NCBI GenBank assembly: GCA_036365455.1
Contig: JAWQUS010000027.1
Coordinates: 21,130,501-21,194,500, forward strand
DNA length: 64,000 bases
Direction: 5' to 3'
Source of the DNA: Macrosoma leucophasiata
Lineage: Eukaryota; Arthropoda; Insecta; Lepidoptera; Hedylidae
Shown: piece after piece, positions 47,467 through 57,633 of the stretch
Numbering within the stretch: position 1 is the stretch's first letter
Layout of the letters: the number at the start of each line of letters is the position of its first letter
Made by a program: the position numbers and the translations under genes
Notes under the pieces: model-generated
Told to the model about the DNA's origin: nothing
Databases searched by the model: none
Seen by the model: the letters and a program-made list of their open reading frames with translations, nothing else

Positions 47467-47615
47467 CGTAGAAAATGAACAATATTATCTTGCGTCTTGA
47501 ACTTGATTAAAATAGCAAAGTAAAACTTTTACCACCGGGTGCATCGAAGTCCATGTGAAAAAAGTTGTTTTCGTTGAAGTGAATCGCTCGTCGAGATTAT
47601 GCACTGCTGCGTACT

Positions 47616-47633
47616 ATCCGGCTCGAAGGACCA
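47616..47633 (-). promoter_or_regulatory. Primer-binding site, tRNA-Tyr type
   Basis: The plus strand reads atccggctcgaaggacca, which has the form of a tRNA 3' end including CCA. The acceptor half UCGAAGG plus A matches insect tRNA-Tyr, which begins CCUUCGA (from memory). It lies 8 nt from the 5' LTR end. Confidence 0.75.
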
Positions 47634-47641
47634 AAACTTTA

Positions 47642-47815
47642 TGTGTATAATTTTGAGTGTGGACTGTAGGTTTTGATGGCGTTTAAGACTAAATCAAGAA
47701 ATGAAAAAAATACACACTTTCACTAGCACTGATTTTTATTGCGACTGACATTTTAAAAAAACAGACATAAAGAAGTATAATAAATTTATGGCCAGTACTG
47801 AATACAATTCGAACA
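47642..47815 (-). repeat. 5' LTR of the BEL/Pao element
   Basis: The 174 bp repeat begins TGTTCGAATTG and ends ATACACA on the element strand. It is identical to the other LTR. It presumably carries promoter and polyadenylation functions, although no strong TATA motif was singled out. Confidence 0.93.
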
Positions 47816-48035
47816 ATATACTTGCCGCTAAATAGTGTTCAGCACTATCGTGTTTCGGTCAGGTGGTAATGTACGGCCCTGTAATTTCCAGCACAGAGGC
47901 ATAACACCTTAGGCCTCAGGAGTGGAAACGCATCTGCATTTTGACCTTGGTGTTTGTGTGGATGTCTATAGGCTGCAGTCATCACTTAATATCAATGTGA
48001 ACTCCATGCTTGTTTGTCCCTTCCATTGCATAAAA
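47816..48035 (+). repeat. Family-A repeat, 3' half beyond the BEL element
   Basis: Continues atatacttgccgctaaatag through to the ttccattgcataaaaaaa tail. It shows that the BEL insertion is younger than this copy. Confidence 0.85.
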
Positions 48036-48430
48036 AAAATAAGCGTCCTCCGGTAAAACTTGGCCAAGGACCGTTTTTTGGGCCAATCTTTAGGAGAGGC
48101 TTTTATGCAGAGGACTTTCGGCTGAAATTATGATGATTACATACATATGTATATTATCAATTCATCAACAATTTTTGTCATTATGTCTTGTGACATAAAA
48201 TATTAAATCAAAACGTATTTATATAAGTACATTTATCAAATTGTTTGCACTGGACCTCAATTACAGGTGTAAGCCAGAAAAATACAACTCGATCAAAGGT
48301 TAACCCTCATTTCGATACATTTGGCCAATCCGAAACGACTTTCACGTTTGCAAGTTTTTCCTAGGCCCACGCGGCGTGGGCAGGTCGCCTTGGCAACGGA
48401 CGTTTTATTTTTAACCCACTCTCATTGAAT
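48036..48430. other. LINE-like tail and unassigned sequence
   Basis: About 48060-48145 ends gcagaggactttcggctgaa then attatgatgatt, like the tail at 34731-34965. The rest is unassigned. Confidence 0.45.
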
Positions 48431-48813
48431 GTATGTAAAGAAATATTATTTCTTTCTTCGCACTCTGTGTGTTTATTTACCATGAAGTTTGGTTATAGTT
48501 TTTAACTTTTTAATTGTCTGATTTTAAAGAAGAAACGACAATGAAAGTTTATTCTTTCAGTTTTAAAACATAAAATAATAAAATATTAAAATTTTCATTG
48601 ATTATGCAATTGTCAATCAACTCGAATTCAGAATGTCAGAGACAGATTCAAATTTTAATATTTTATTATTTTATGTTTTAAAAGTGAAAGAATAAACTTT
48701 CATTGTCGTTTCTTCTTTAAAATCAGACAGTTAAAAAGTTAAAAACTATAACCAAACTTCATGGTAAATAAACACACAGAGTGCGAAGAAAGAAATAGTA
48801 TTTCTTTACATGC
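48431..48813. repeat. Long foldback: 163 bp arms, 57 bp loop
   Basis: Arms 48431-48593 and 48651-48813 align without gaps and differ at only about 4 positions. A shared part is accatgaagtttggttata. No protein is encoded. Either a very recent inverted duplication or a foldback/TIR element. Confidence 0.92.
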
Positions 48814-49023
48814 ATATTAATATAAAAATGATAAAGGCATTTATTATAAACAATTTAATATTAAACACTTTGTCGAGCACTTCAATTACTTGCATCACGC
48901 TTGGAGGCGAGCCCCACCAATCGTGTCGTCGAATCGTCAAGCGCGACGACACCGACGTCGTTGACGGCGACGACCAACCACGATGAGGTTGTTCAATCCA
49001 CGGAAAAAGTAAATTATTTATCT
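48814..49023. other. Short unassigned stretch
   Basis: Contains a GC-rich part (gcgcgacgacaccgacgtcg) between AT-rich flanks. Confidence 0.35.
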
Positions 49024-49313
49024 TTTTTTTTTTTATGTAATAAAAGTGGCAAACAAGCATGCAGTTCACATTGATGTTAAGTGATGACTGCAGCCTATAG
49101 ACACCCACACAATGACCAGAGGTCAAAATGCAGATGCGCTGCCACTCCTGAGGCATTAGGTGTTATGCCTCTGTGCCAGAAATTACAGAGCCGTACATTA
49201 CCACCTGACCGGAACACGATAGTGCTGAACACTACCATTTAGCGGCAAGTATATTAGGTAATGCGGTGGTGCCTACGCCCGCGAGCTCCGTCACTGGAAC
49301 TCTACCACCAGTT
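49024..49313 (-). repeat. Family-A repeat, near full length
   Basis: T-run tail to aactctaccaccag. Confidence 0.87.
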
Positions 49314-49555
49314 TCAATCGTTTCTATATTTTGGTAACTCACATTCTCACCACGGCCGCTTTCACTTAATGGTCCAAGAGCTAGTGAACCCTTCGAGTAT
49401 CGGAACGCCTGTAAGCCTAGAAATGTTTGTAGGCTTGAGTCATAATATGCTTAGTACGATAACCATCACCTGGCAAGGTTCAACCCGTCACGTCATCTGG
49501 ATTTCTGATGAGAAAAGTTACTTCCATATTTTAGATCACCATAATTAAATATTTT

Positions 49556-50125
49556 TCGTTTTCTATGTAGTATGGGATATCTTTGGGTAGGTGTTTAAAA
49601 AATGTTAGGAATGCGCTGATATAATTTTTCGATTTAGTTAGCTGTTCGTGACTTATTAAGCCTTAAAGTGCCAATTTTCGTTAGAGTCGAGTGTCTCCCA
49701 TCTACCAACTAAACGGTTGTTGTTAGAAATCCAAACGTTACGGAAATAGTATGTATGTATCTTCACGCCAGGTCCCTAACGGGGTAGGCAGAGAGTGTAG
49801 AGCGCCAGATATCCCGGTTCCGACAAACCTCTCGTGCCTCGTCTACCTTCATCATTCTCTTCATACATGCACGCCGATTCCTAAGACTTTTGACCCCACC
49901 ATCAGACAAAATCAGATGGAAATAGTAGCTACATAATGAAATTAAAAGGAAAACTATCACACTTAAGTTGGCATTACAAGTTTGCAAGTAATTGTCGACC
50001 AAATGTATTTTAATTTCGAAAAACTGCATACAAAATATTTCTGTATTTATTTTTCTCATTAGATTATTTAATACTGAAAACTACGGCACCCTACACTGAG
50101 CGTGGCCCGACACGCACTTGACCGG
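49556..50125 (+). repeat. Family-D repeat, interrupted by family C
   Basis: Shares ttcgtgacttattaagcc, aggaaaactatcacac, ctacggcaccctacac and ggcccgacacgcacttgacc with the other D copies. Family C sits at 49752-49917. Confidence 0.75.
49752..49917 (-). mobile_element. Family-C retroposon with a 10 bp target duplication
   Basis: 166 bp between ggaaatagta at 49742-49751 and 49918-49927. On the minus strand it ends ctggcgtgaagatacataca. Target duplication and tail suggest a LINE-mobilised SINE. Confidence 0.8.
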
Positions 50126-50176
50126 TTTTTTTTTCATAAATATATTTTTTTATTACTACTATTTTTACGTAACGTA

Positions 50177-50487
50177 CGTAACTTCACGCCTGTAATCCCC
50201 GAAGGGGTAGGCAGAGGTAAATGCATGCATTCAAGCATACATGCAAACACCCACGATTCGCCGGTTACGTTTTGGCCCATGTAACAGGTGGCGAGCCTGT
50301 TGACATCTCCGGGCACATTACCAAACTTTGAGGTACTGGGAAATTTCCAGAAAATGGAAAAATCCCAATAGAACCAGAGATAAAGGTTTTTTTTCACCAT
50401 TATCTCTGATAACCCCCTACCCGGGAATCGAACCCAGGACCTCAGCGTAGTAGTAGTGGCCTGCTACCACAAGGCTGCCGAGGCAGG
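50177..50487 (-). repeat. Family-B tRNA-derived SINE
   Basis: Very close to the copy at 7554-7863. Head at right (ggctgccgaggcag), B box ggaatcgaacccagg on the plus strand. Confidence 0.87.
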
Positions 50488-50839
50488 CTATTTTTATATT
50501 ATATAATACTACTTTTCAAGAAGGTATGTATTTATGTAGGTCTCTTCCAACTCCACATACCTACATACTCTGCTCATCAATAAAATCTCACCACTTATAG
50601 AATCCGATCTGTATTTTTTTAAAAGAACAGATAAACTCACTCTTAACTGCTTTTTTATTGTTATTATCAAGCATCGAGTAATCGTTACTATTACGTACAG
50701 TTATAAATAAATCCGCAAGGTCACACCGTCTACTTGAACTTGGTACACCACCTTTCTAATCTGTACACGAAAAACTCCAACTATTATCGGTTCTTAGTTT
50801 AAAATTGGAATAATTTGAGTGCAAACTTTTCTTTGAATG
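50488..50839. other. Unassigned AT-rich stretch
   Basis: Nothing recognised. Confidence 0.35.
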
Positions 50840-51050
50840 TAGACGAGGCACGAGAGGTTTGTCAGAACCGGGTTATCTGGCGCTCTACACTCACTGCCTA
50901 CCCCCTTAGAGACCTGGCGTGAAGATACATACATACAAACTTTTCTCTAGACGAGGCACGAGAGGTTTGTCAGAACCGGGTTATCTGGCGCTCTACACTG
51001 CCTACCCCGTTAGGGACCTGGCGTGAAGATACATACATACAAACTTTTCT
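50840..51050 (-). repeat. Tandem pair of family-C 3' parts
   Basis: Two units (50840-50947 and 50948-51050) start tagacgaggcacgagaggtt and end acatacatacaaacttttct. Confidence 0.85.
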
Positions 51051-51063
51051 ATACGGATATGCA

Positions 51064-51615
51064 ACTCCATTCGTAAACACTATAACCAACTCTCAGAAAA
51101 CATATCTTTTATATGGATCAAAGCACACAACAACATATTAGGTAATGAAGAAGCAGACAGCGCGGCAAAGGACGCTGCATGTTTACACAGAGCCCCTGAT
51201 TTCAAGGAGTTTCCGATAAGCTTTGTGAAGCATATATTAAGAGATGAAACCGCACTATCAAGCAAAAAAAATTACACCGAATCTCGAACTGGCGAACACA
51301 CCCGAAAATGGTTACCCGACTTGAATGCAATAGACGAGTTACACAAAATAGGTTATCCAAATTTCCACCTCACTCAAATGTTCACCGGGCATGGCTACCA
51401 CAAACAATATCTCCATAGACTAAAAATCACACCCTCGGACAAATGTCCCTGTGATAACACTTCAACTCAAAGCATCCACCATCTGCTAACCGATTGTCCT
51501 CGCTACAGTAACGCTCGCTTTTCTCACATAAACACATGCAATATGCTCAATATAGACCCATTCAAATTAGAAAGCATCCTACTAAAAGAAAGTACAAGAA
51601 ACTCATTCAACCACT
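51064..51615 (+). pseudogene. LINE ORF2 C-terminal fragment (RNase H end and Cys/His motif)
   Basis: The frame is open from the truncation point and reads ISFIWIKAHNNILGNEEADS, the end of an RNase H domain with its conserved His and Asp. Further on comes CPCDNTSTQSIHHLLTDCPR, the C-x-C...H...C motif found near the C-terminus of R1/I-group LINE proteins. Reverse transcriptase and endonuclease are missing. After NSFNHF the frame runs into the inserted family-A repeat. The sequence at 51903 (cttaaaacagttcaataat) could continue it as LKQFNN. Confidence 0.8.
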
Positions 51616-51902
51616 TCACTGGTGGTAGAGCTCCAGTGACGGAGCTCGCGGGCGTAGGCACCACCTCATTACCTAATATACTTGCCGCTAAATGGTAGTG
51701 TTCAGCACTATCGTGTTCCGGTCAGGTGGTAATGTACGGCCCTGTAATTTCCGGCACAGAGGCATAACACCTTAAGCCTCAGGAGTGGTAACGCATCTGC
51801 ATTTTGATCTTGGTCTCTGTGTGGATGTCTATAGGCTGCAGTCATCACTTAACATCAATGTGAACTGCATGCTTGTTTGCCACTTCCATTACATAAAAAA
51901 AA
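51616..51902 (+). repeat. Family-A repeat inserted in a LINE frame
   Basis: Starts cactggtggtagagctcc and ends attacat plus an A run. Close to the consensus, so probably young. Confidence 0.88.
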
Positions 51903-52182
51903 AACCTTAAAACAGTTCAATAATACATGATATATCATCACATACATATACACCTTAACTCAAAATACATACCTAATCAACTCTATACCCACTTTCATCT
52001 AGATACTGACTTAAGTCGCCCGTAAACCGTAGCGAGGACTTCTGTCAAGTCATCCACAGCAATACTTACTCCTCTTGTATAAATACACAAAGGAGGAGAA
52101 AAAAAAAAAAAAAAAAAAAACGGATATGCAGTACTATTGATTTATTACTGGGTGAGTTGTACAGTACGCGATTTAGGTTATG

Positions 52183-52285
52183 TTTTTTTTATGTTACAAA
52201 GGTGGTAAACAGGCATACTGTTCACATTGATGTTAAGTGATGACTGCAGCCTATTGACAACGAGACAAAGAAAATAGCGATTCAG
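52183..52285 (-). repeat. Family-A tail fragment
   Basis: Tail to cagcctattgacaacgag; the head is missing. Confidence 0.75.
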
Positions 52286-52911
52286 TTTAGGATCACTATA
52301 AGATCATTAAAAGGTCAGTAGGTATATGATGTAAATTTTCTAATATTCAGAATATCATTAAATTATGAAGGTAATACATGTATTGCAAATAATAACAAAT
52401 TATATAGACATGTAACTGAAATGATTGAGTAAAAATGTATCTCTTCATTAAAACTATTGCATTAATTGTAAGTACATAAAACTTCAACACGTAATAGAAG
52501 TTTTATTCCGAAATAATATTGAAACAAAAAACAATTATAAAAGTATGTTTTATTAATTCAATGCAATACATTTGTAATTAAAATGTTTATAATGTGAGAA
52601 ATACTTTTCGATTCGTTTCCTCACACATTTTTGTATGTGTCGGATATAATATAATCTTTCGGAGCATCAAGGAACTGGAGGAGGTCTGTCTGCATTCTAG
52701 AAATATAATTATGTATTTGTTATTAAATATGTTTTCAAAAGGTCCTTACCTTGATACGTCTAATACATCATTCGCCGAAAAGTTGTCAAAATTAACTCAA
52801 TTAAATGTTTACTGATAGAGTTACTTTCTATAATATTTGTTTCAAGTAGCACACCTACTATAACGAATAATATTCTCCAGACCGAATTTCGGACATGACG
52901 GCCAATTACTA
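52286..52911. other. Unassigned AT-rich stretch
   Basis: Nothing recognised. Confidence 0.35.
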
Positions 52912-53210
52912 ATTTTTTTGTTTTTTTAATGTCATGGAAGTGGCAAACAAGCATCCAAACATTGATGTTAAGTGATGACTGCAGCCTATAGACACACACA
53001 CAAAGACCAAGGTCAAAATGCAGATGCGTTACCACTCCTGAAGCCTAAGGTGTTATGCCTCTGTACCGGATATTAAGTACAGGGCCGTACATTACCACCT
53101 GACCGGAACACGATAGTGCTGAACACTAACATTTAGCGGCAAGTATATTTGGTAATGCGGTGGTGCCTACGCCTGCGAGCTCCGCCACTGGAGCTCTACC
53201 ACCAGTAAAA
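52912..53210 (-). repeat. Family-A repeat, near full length
   Basis: Full family order ending tctaccaccagtaaaaaa. Confidence 0.87.
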
Positions 53211-53759
53211 AAAGCCAATCTCAACGGAGCCAACTATCTACGCGGGAGATAGTATAGTGCAAAAGTGTATGCGCAAACACAGGTGCACGCTCTATTCCTT
53301 CACTCTCATAGCCCGATGGGACGGCAATCCGACACGACTGGAGAGAGATCGGGCGCAGGGTATGCGTAACCTCTAGTTTGCACTAAAAACATTAAACATG
53401 ATGATGTTTCGCACCTCGTCGCATAAAGTATGTATTGCGATGAATGTCTTGTTAGCTAGCGTTCGCACTGCTGTCAAACCTATCATTTTACCATGTTTTT
53501 ATTTGAATGTTTCATCAATGCAAACTCACGGTAACGCATTTTCCCCTGGTTAAGAAAATGGTAGAGCTCGTAAGTTAACCATTAGTCGAACGAGCCCAAC
53601 GTTGGCTCAACGTTTTGTATTGTTGAATGAATTATGATGTATGATCGGTAGTTTCATATGTCGGTTATGTGGTGATGTACCATTCCAAGATTATTAATTA
53701 GAGACAATAAAATAATAAGATTGCCTATTTCAAGATCGACAACTTTTTAGATTTGTTTT
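53211..53759. other. Unassigned stretch
   Basis: About 53220-53390 is less AT-rich (gatgggacggcaatccgac). No gene or repeat recognised. Confidence 0.35.
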
Positions 53760-53881
53760 AATGTTATATGCTTTTACTATATATGTAATGGTTATTTACT
53801 CTAGGTATTTTATGATTTCTTGACGTTTTGAAAGTATCTGTAAAGATCTATTCGAAATAAACATATTTTCTATTCTATTCT
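53760..53881 (+). mobile_element. LINE 3' end with (ttcta)n tail
   Basis: Shares gtaatggttatttactctag and aaagtatctgtaaagatc with the LINE at 4695-5631. Confidence 0.75.
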
Positions 53882-54149
53882 ATGCACATGCTACAGAGTT
53901 TTTGTGTGTGACTTTAATGTGTAACTTTATTGGGTAAACTGCATTTTTTGTCATTTTCCTGGCTATTTAAAAGTCTATAATTCATAAGCACCTTGATGAC
54001 ATTTATGGAAAATAAATGTAGCTTACAATACGGATTTATTTATCTCCAATCATACCAAATCTGGTGTATGAGTGATAATGCTTAATTATTTATTAAAAAT
54101 CAATTACACTTTCCAAAACAGACAACCTTCCTTGTTAAATATAGATACA

Positions 54150-54330
54150 ACTTCTGAAGGTGGGGTCAAGAGTTTTAGGAACCGGCGTGCATGTATAATG
54201 AGATTGACGAATGTAAAACAAGCACAGGAGAAGATATCTCGGTGTGTCACGACCGAGATATCTTCTCCACACTCTGCGTACCCCGTGAGGAACTTGGCGT
54301 GAAGATACATACATACTTCGCGAATACTTT
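54150..54330 (-). repeat. Family-C repeat with an internal palindrome
   Basis: Ends gaacttggcgtgaagatacat. A 17-bp-arm palindrome (54227-54243 / 54252-54268, ggagaagatatctcggt) replaces part of the middle. Confidence 0.75.
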
Positions 54331-54362
54331 TCTTCAAGGAGAAGGCATGGAGAAGGAGTAAA

Positions 54363-54667
54363 ACGTAACTTCACGCCTGTAATCCCCCAAGGGGTAGGCA
54401 GAGGTAAATGCATGCATTCAAGCATACAGGCAAACACCCACGATTTGCACGTTACGTTTTTGGCCCATGTAACAGGTGGCGAGTCTGTTGACATTTCCGG
54501 GTACATTACCAAACTTTGAGGTACTGGGAAATTTCCAGTAAATGGAAAAATCCCAATAGGAACAGAGGACTTTACACCATTATCTCCGATAACCCCCTAC
54601 CTGGGAATCGAACCCAGGACCTCAGCGTAGTAGTAGTGGCCTGCTACCACTAAGCTACTGAGGCAGT
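54363..54667 (-). repeat. Family-B tRNA-derived SINE
   Basis: Full order with a small deletion before the head. Ends ccactaagctactgaggcag. Confidence 0.85.
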
Positions 54668-54870
54668 TTAAGAGAAAGAGTAGAAATCCATTATAACAGC
54701 TTAGGAGTGGATCGCGTAGGCACAACATCATTACCCCGGTACCGAAACAGTTAAATTAATGTGCCGTTATATTTTACCATTTTGTGGATTCTGATTTCGA
54801 AAAAAAGAGGAGGTTATCAATTCGTCGGATTTTTTTTGTGTACATGCATCGAGTAGTCGAAATGTACATA

Positions 54871-55131
54871 CAGTACCTAACAAGAAATAATGCACATCGA
54901 CCTCAGGAAGAGACATCGGCTTATTTCGCATCTGTAGAGCGTTATCTCTTTCGCACCTTACCTATTTGACGTTTGTCGACCATTTTGATCAAGCTTTAAC
55001 CAATACCGGACTACGGATGCTTACGTAGGCAGTGTGCAGCAGCGATAACGCTCTTTGAAGCCGAAACCAGTTGATTGTCTCTTTCATAGGTTCGATGTGC
55101 ATTATTTCTTGATCAGCACTGTATCTGCAGC
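54871..55131 (+). mobile_element. Tc1-like MITE, 261 bp
   Basis: Ends cagtacctaacaagaaata and tatttcttgatcagcactg are inverted repeats. TA flanks both sides (54869-54870 and 55132-55133). No transposase. Confidence 0.8.
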
Positions 55132-55141
55132 CTGCAGTTTT

Positions 55142-55765
55142 TAGGGTTCCGTAGTAAACAAGGAACCCTTATTGTTTCGACATGTCCTGTCTGTCTGTCT
55201 GTCCGTCCTCGGTTTAGCGCAAAACCTATTATTACTAGAGACTTGAAATTTGGCAGTAGTATACATCTTTACTACGCCGACAAAGTGGTAGAATAAAAAC
55301 ATGATTTTATTTTATTTAGAATATTTACCTCCCCTACATGTAACGCGCGGATATTTTTCGTGTTCTATATAGTGTGGGATACCGTTGGACAGGTCTTTCA
55401 GTAATTTAAGGGGTGTGCTAACATAATGTTTGGATTTAGTTAACTGTTCGCGACTTATTAAGCCTTAAAGTGCCAATTTCCGTTAGAGTCAAGTGTTCCC
55501 CCCCCCTCTAGCAACTAAACGGTGGGTGTTAAAAATTCAAACGTTAGAGCAATAGTAGCTACATATAACGAAATTACAAGGAAAACTATCACACCTAATT
55601 TGGCTTTACAAGTTTGCGCGTAATAGTCGACCAAACATTATATTGAATTTTTGAACAACTCCATAGAAAATATCTATATATTTTTTCATTACATTAATCA
55701 GACTTAAAAACTACGGAACCCTAGAATGCGCGTGGCCCGACACGCACTTACTGCATTACCTAACC
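55142..55765 (+). repeat. Family-D repeat, fullest copy
   Basis: Starts agggttccgtagtaaac, has (gtct)n at about 55188-55205, and ends ctacggaaccctagaatg then cgcgtggcccgacacgcac. Its termini are inverted repeats (agggttccgtagt / actacggaaccct). Confidence 0.8.
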
Positions 55766-56574
55766 TAACGTGTTCCGGATATACACAGAGATTTAACATC
55801 TAAAGACGCATGCCATCTTTGTAACAGAAAAAAAACATAGGTATATGTTTTGGATAATGGTATTTTCATAGTAATTATATTTTTTATAATATAACCTGCT
55901 ATCGACTAACACGGTAGCATGGTGCGTTCCCAGCGTTAGCGGTAGCATAATGGCAGCAAGCAGTTTTTTTTCTGTTACGAAGATGGCATGCGTCTTTAGA
56001 TGTTAAATCTCTGTGTATATCCGGAACACGTTTTTTTTTTCTTTATGTTATGGAAGGGGTAAACAAGCATGCAGTTCACATTGATGTTAAGTGATGACTG
56101 CAGCCTATAGACACCCACACAAAGGCCAAGTTCAAAATGCAGATGCGTTGCCACTCCTGAGGCCTAAGGTGTTATGCCTCTGTGCCGGAAATTACAGGGC
56201 CGTACATTACCACCTGACCGGAACACGATAGTGCTGAACACTACCATTTTGCGGCAAGTATATTAGGTAATGCGGTGGTGCCTAAGCCCGCGAGCTCCGT
56301 CACTGGAGCTCTACGTTAGGTTAGGTAATGCAGTAAGTGCGTGTCGGGCCACGCGCATTCTAGGGTTCCGTAGTTTTTAAGTCTGATTAATGTAATGAAA
56401 AAATATATAGATATTTTCTATGGAGTTGTTCAAAAATTCAGTATAATGTTTGGTCGACTATTACGCGAAAACTTGTAAAGCCAAATTAAGTGTGATAGTT
56501 TTCCTTGTAATTTAGTTATATGTAGCTACTATTGCTCTAACGTTTGAATTTCTAACACCCACCGTTTAGTAACA
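55514..56574. repeat. Large inverted repeat with a repeat inserted in one arm
   Basis: The left arm (about 55514-55836) and right arm (about 55963-56029 plus 56314-56574) are near-identical reverse complements, arm length about 320 bp. The loop is about 126 bp. The right arm is interrupted by the family-A copy at 56030-56312. Confidence 0.88.
56030..56312 (-). repeat. Family-A repeat in the palindrome's right arm
   Basis: Inserted between ccggaacacg and ttaggttagg, as the uninterrupted left arm shows. The flank acg may be a 3 bp target duplication. The outermost 10 bases or so of the family head are missing. Confidence 0.87.
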
Positions 56575-56884
56575 TTATGATAGTAATTAAATTTATATTA
56601 GGTATAAGTCGCTAGGGGGTGACCATGAAACCAGATAATTAGGAATGTCTCAAAATCCAATTTGTCCGGTCCATAACTTAAAGTTATAAATAACAAAGAT
56701 AAGGATTTCGAATTAAGGCTGGTTGCAGACTTCGCTACTTTTTTCGATGATTAGTGACTTCTCCAAATTGTCTATCATGTTTTGAATACATATCATAAAA
56801 TACATATTTTGATGTACCTAATCATCACATTCATTTTATTTTTTTTTTGCACAATTCTGATACTTTTTATACTTGTACGTGATT
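56575..56884. other. Unassigned AT-rich stretch
   Basis: Nothing recognised. Confidence 0.35.
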
Positions 56885-57110
56885 GTGATAAATATGCATA
56901 CAGTTCAGGCATACGACTGCAGTCTATAGAATCTACACAAATATTAAAAATCAAAATGCAAATACATTACGTTTGAGATCTAAGTTGTTTCGCCTCTCGA
57001 TTAAAAAATATGAGGCCATACATTACCGTCAAATCTGAACACGATAGTGCTGTACGCTGAACTATGTCCTCGAGCTCCGACACTAGAGCTCTACCATCAA
57101 TAGAAATAAT
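56885..57110 (-). repeat. Old family-A repeat
   Basis: Spaced matches such as catacattaccgtcaaatct and gagctctaccatcaatag. Confidence 0.65.
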
Positions 57111-57625
57111 AAGTGCAATTTTTTTTATTCTAACGTGTAAGAACAAAGCTATCAAAGTAAACGTTATTTTTATTATTTAGCTTACATACCTAAATACCTT
57201 GCAAATTTCTGAATTGTACTGTTTTTATTTTGCATAATATTAATTTATGCAAATCAAATATCTTACCAAAAATTAGTCGTTTTCAATAACACATTCGTCC
57301 TAAACGTACAAATAAATATTATTAAACAAACATTTTAGTAATAAACGGCAGCGTTTAACATTTTAAGACTTGTAGACAGCCTAAGATGGTGCAAAATAAT
57401 TCGGTTTTATACTGACATATATTTAAACTTAACATATTTATTAGATATAGCAAAATAACTTTGCAAATTATAACCAAATTAGGTATTTTTATCGTAAATA
57501 TTTTACAATAACATTACTCGTTTGACCAGTTTCAATGTAATGGTGGCACTAGGAAATCTCCGTAGTTAGAAACAGCTTCGAATCATTTACATTCCAGGAA
57601 CCCGGAATCTCAAACCCAACAGTTG
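57111..57625. other. Unassigned AT-rich stretch
   Basis: Nothing recognised. Confidence 0.35.
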
Positions 57626-57633
57626 TTCAAATG

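Larger units (their letters stand above)
41662..47815 (-). mobile_element. Complete BEL/Pao LTR retrotransposon
   Basis: The 6154 bp element has two 174 bp LTRs that show no difference, a tRNA-type primer-binding site 8 nt inside the 5' LTR, one uninterrupted 1722-codon gag-pol frame and TG...CA LTR ends. It is flanked by atata on both sides (41657-41661 and 47816-47820), a 5 bp target duplication usual for BEL/Pao. It interrupts a family-A repeat whose halves lie at 41598-41661 and 47816-48035. No envelope-like frame exists between the gag-pol stop and the 3' LTR. Identical LTRs and an intact frame mean a recent insertion that may still be mobile. Confidence 0.95.
51064..52119 (+). mobile_element. 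5'-truncated LINE with RNase H, poly-A and 11 bp target duplication
   Basis: acggatatgca flanks it at 51053-51063 and 52120-52130. It ends in an A run (52100-52120). A family-A repeat interrupts its reading frame at about 51616-51902. Confidence 0.88.

Noticed and set aside
41662..47815. Possibility of an endogenous virus with an envelope gene
   Set aside because: About 460 bp separate the gag-pol stop from the 3' LTR, with no frame of useful length. The domain set is that of a BEL/Pao retrotransposon.
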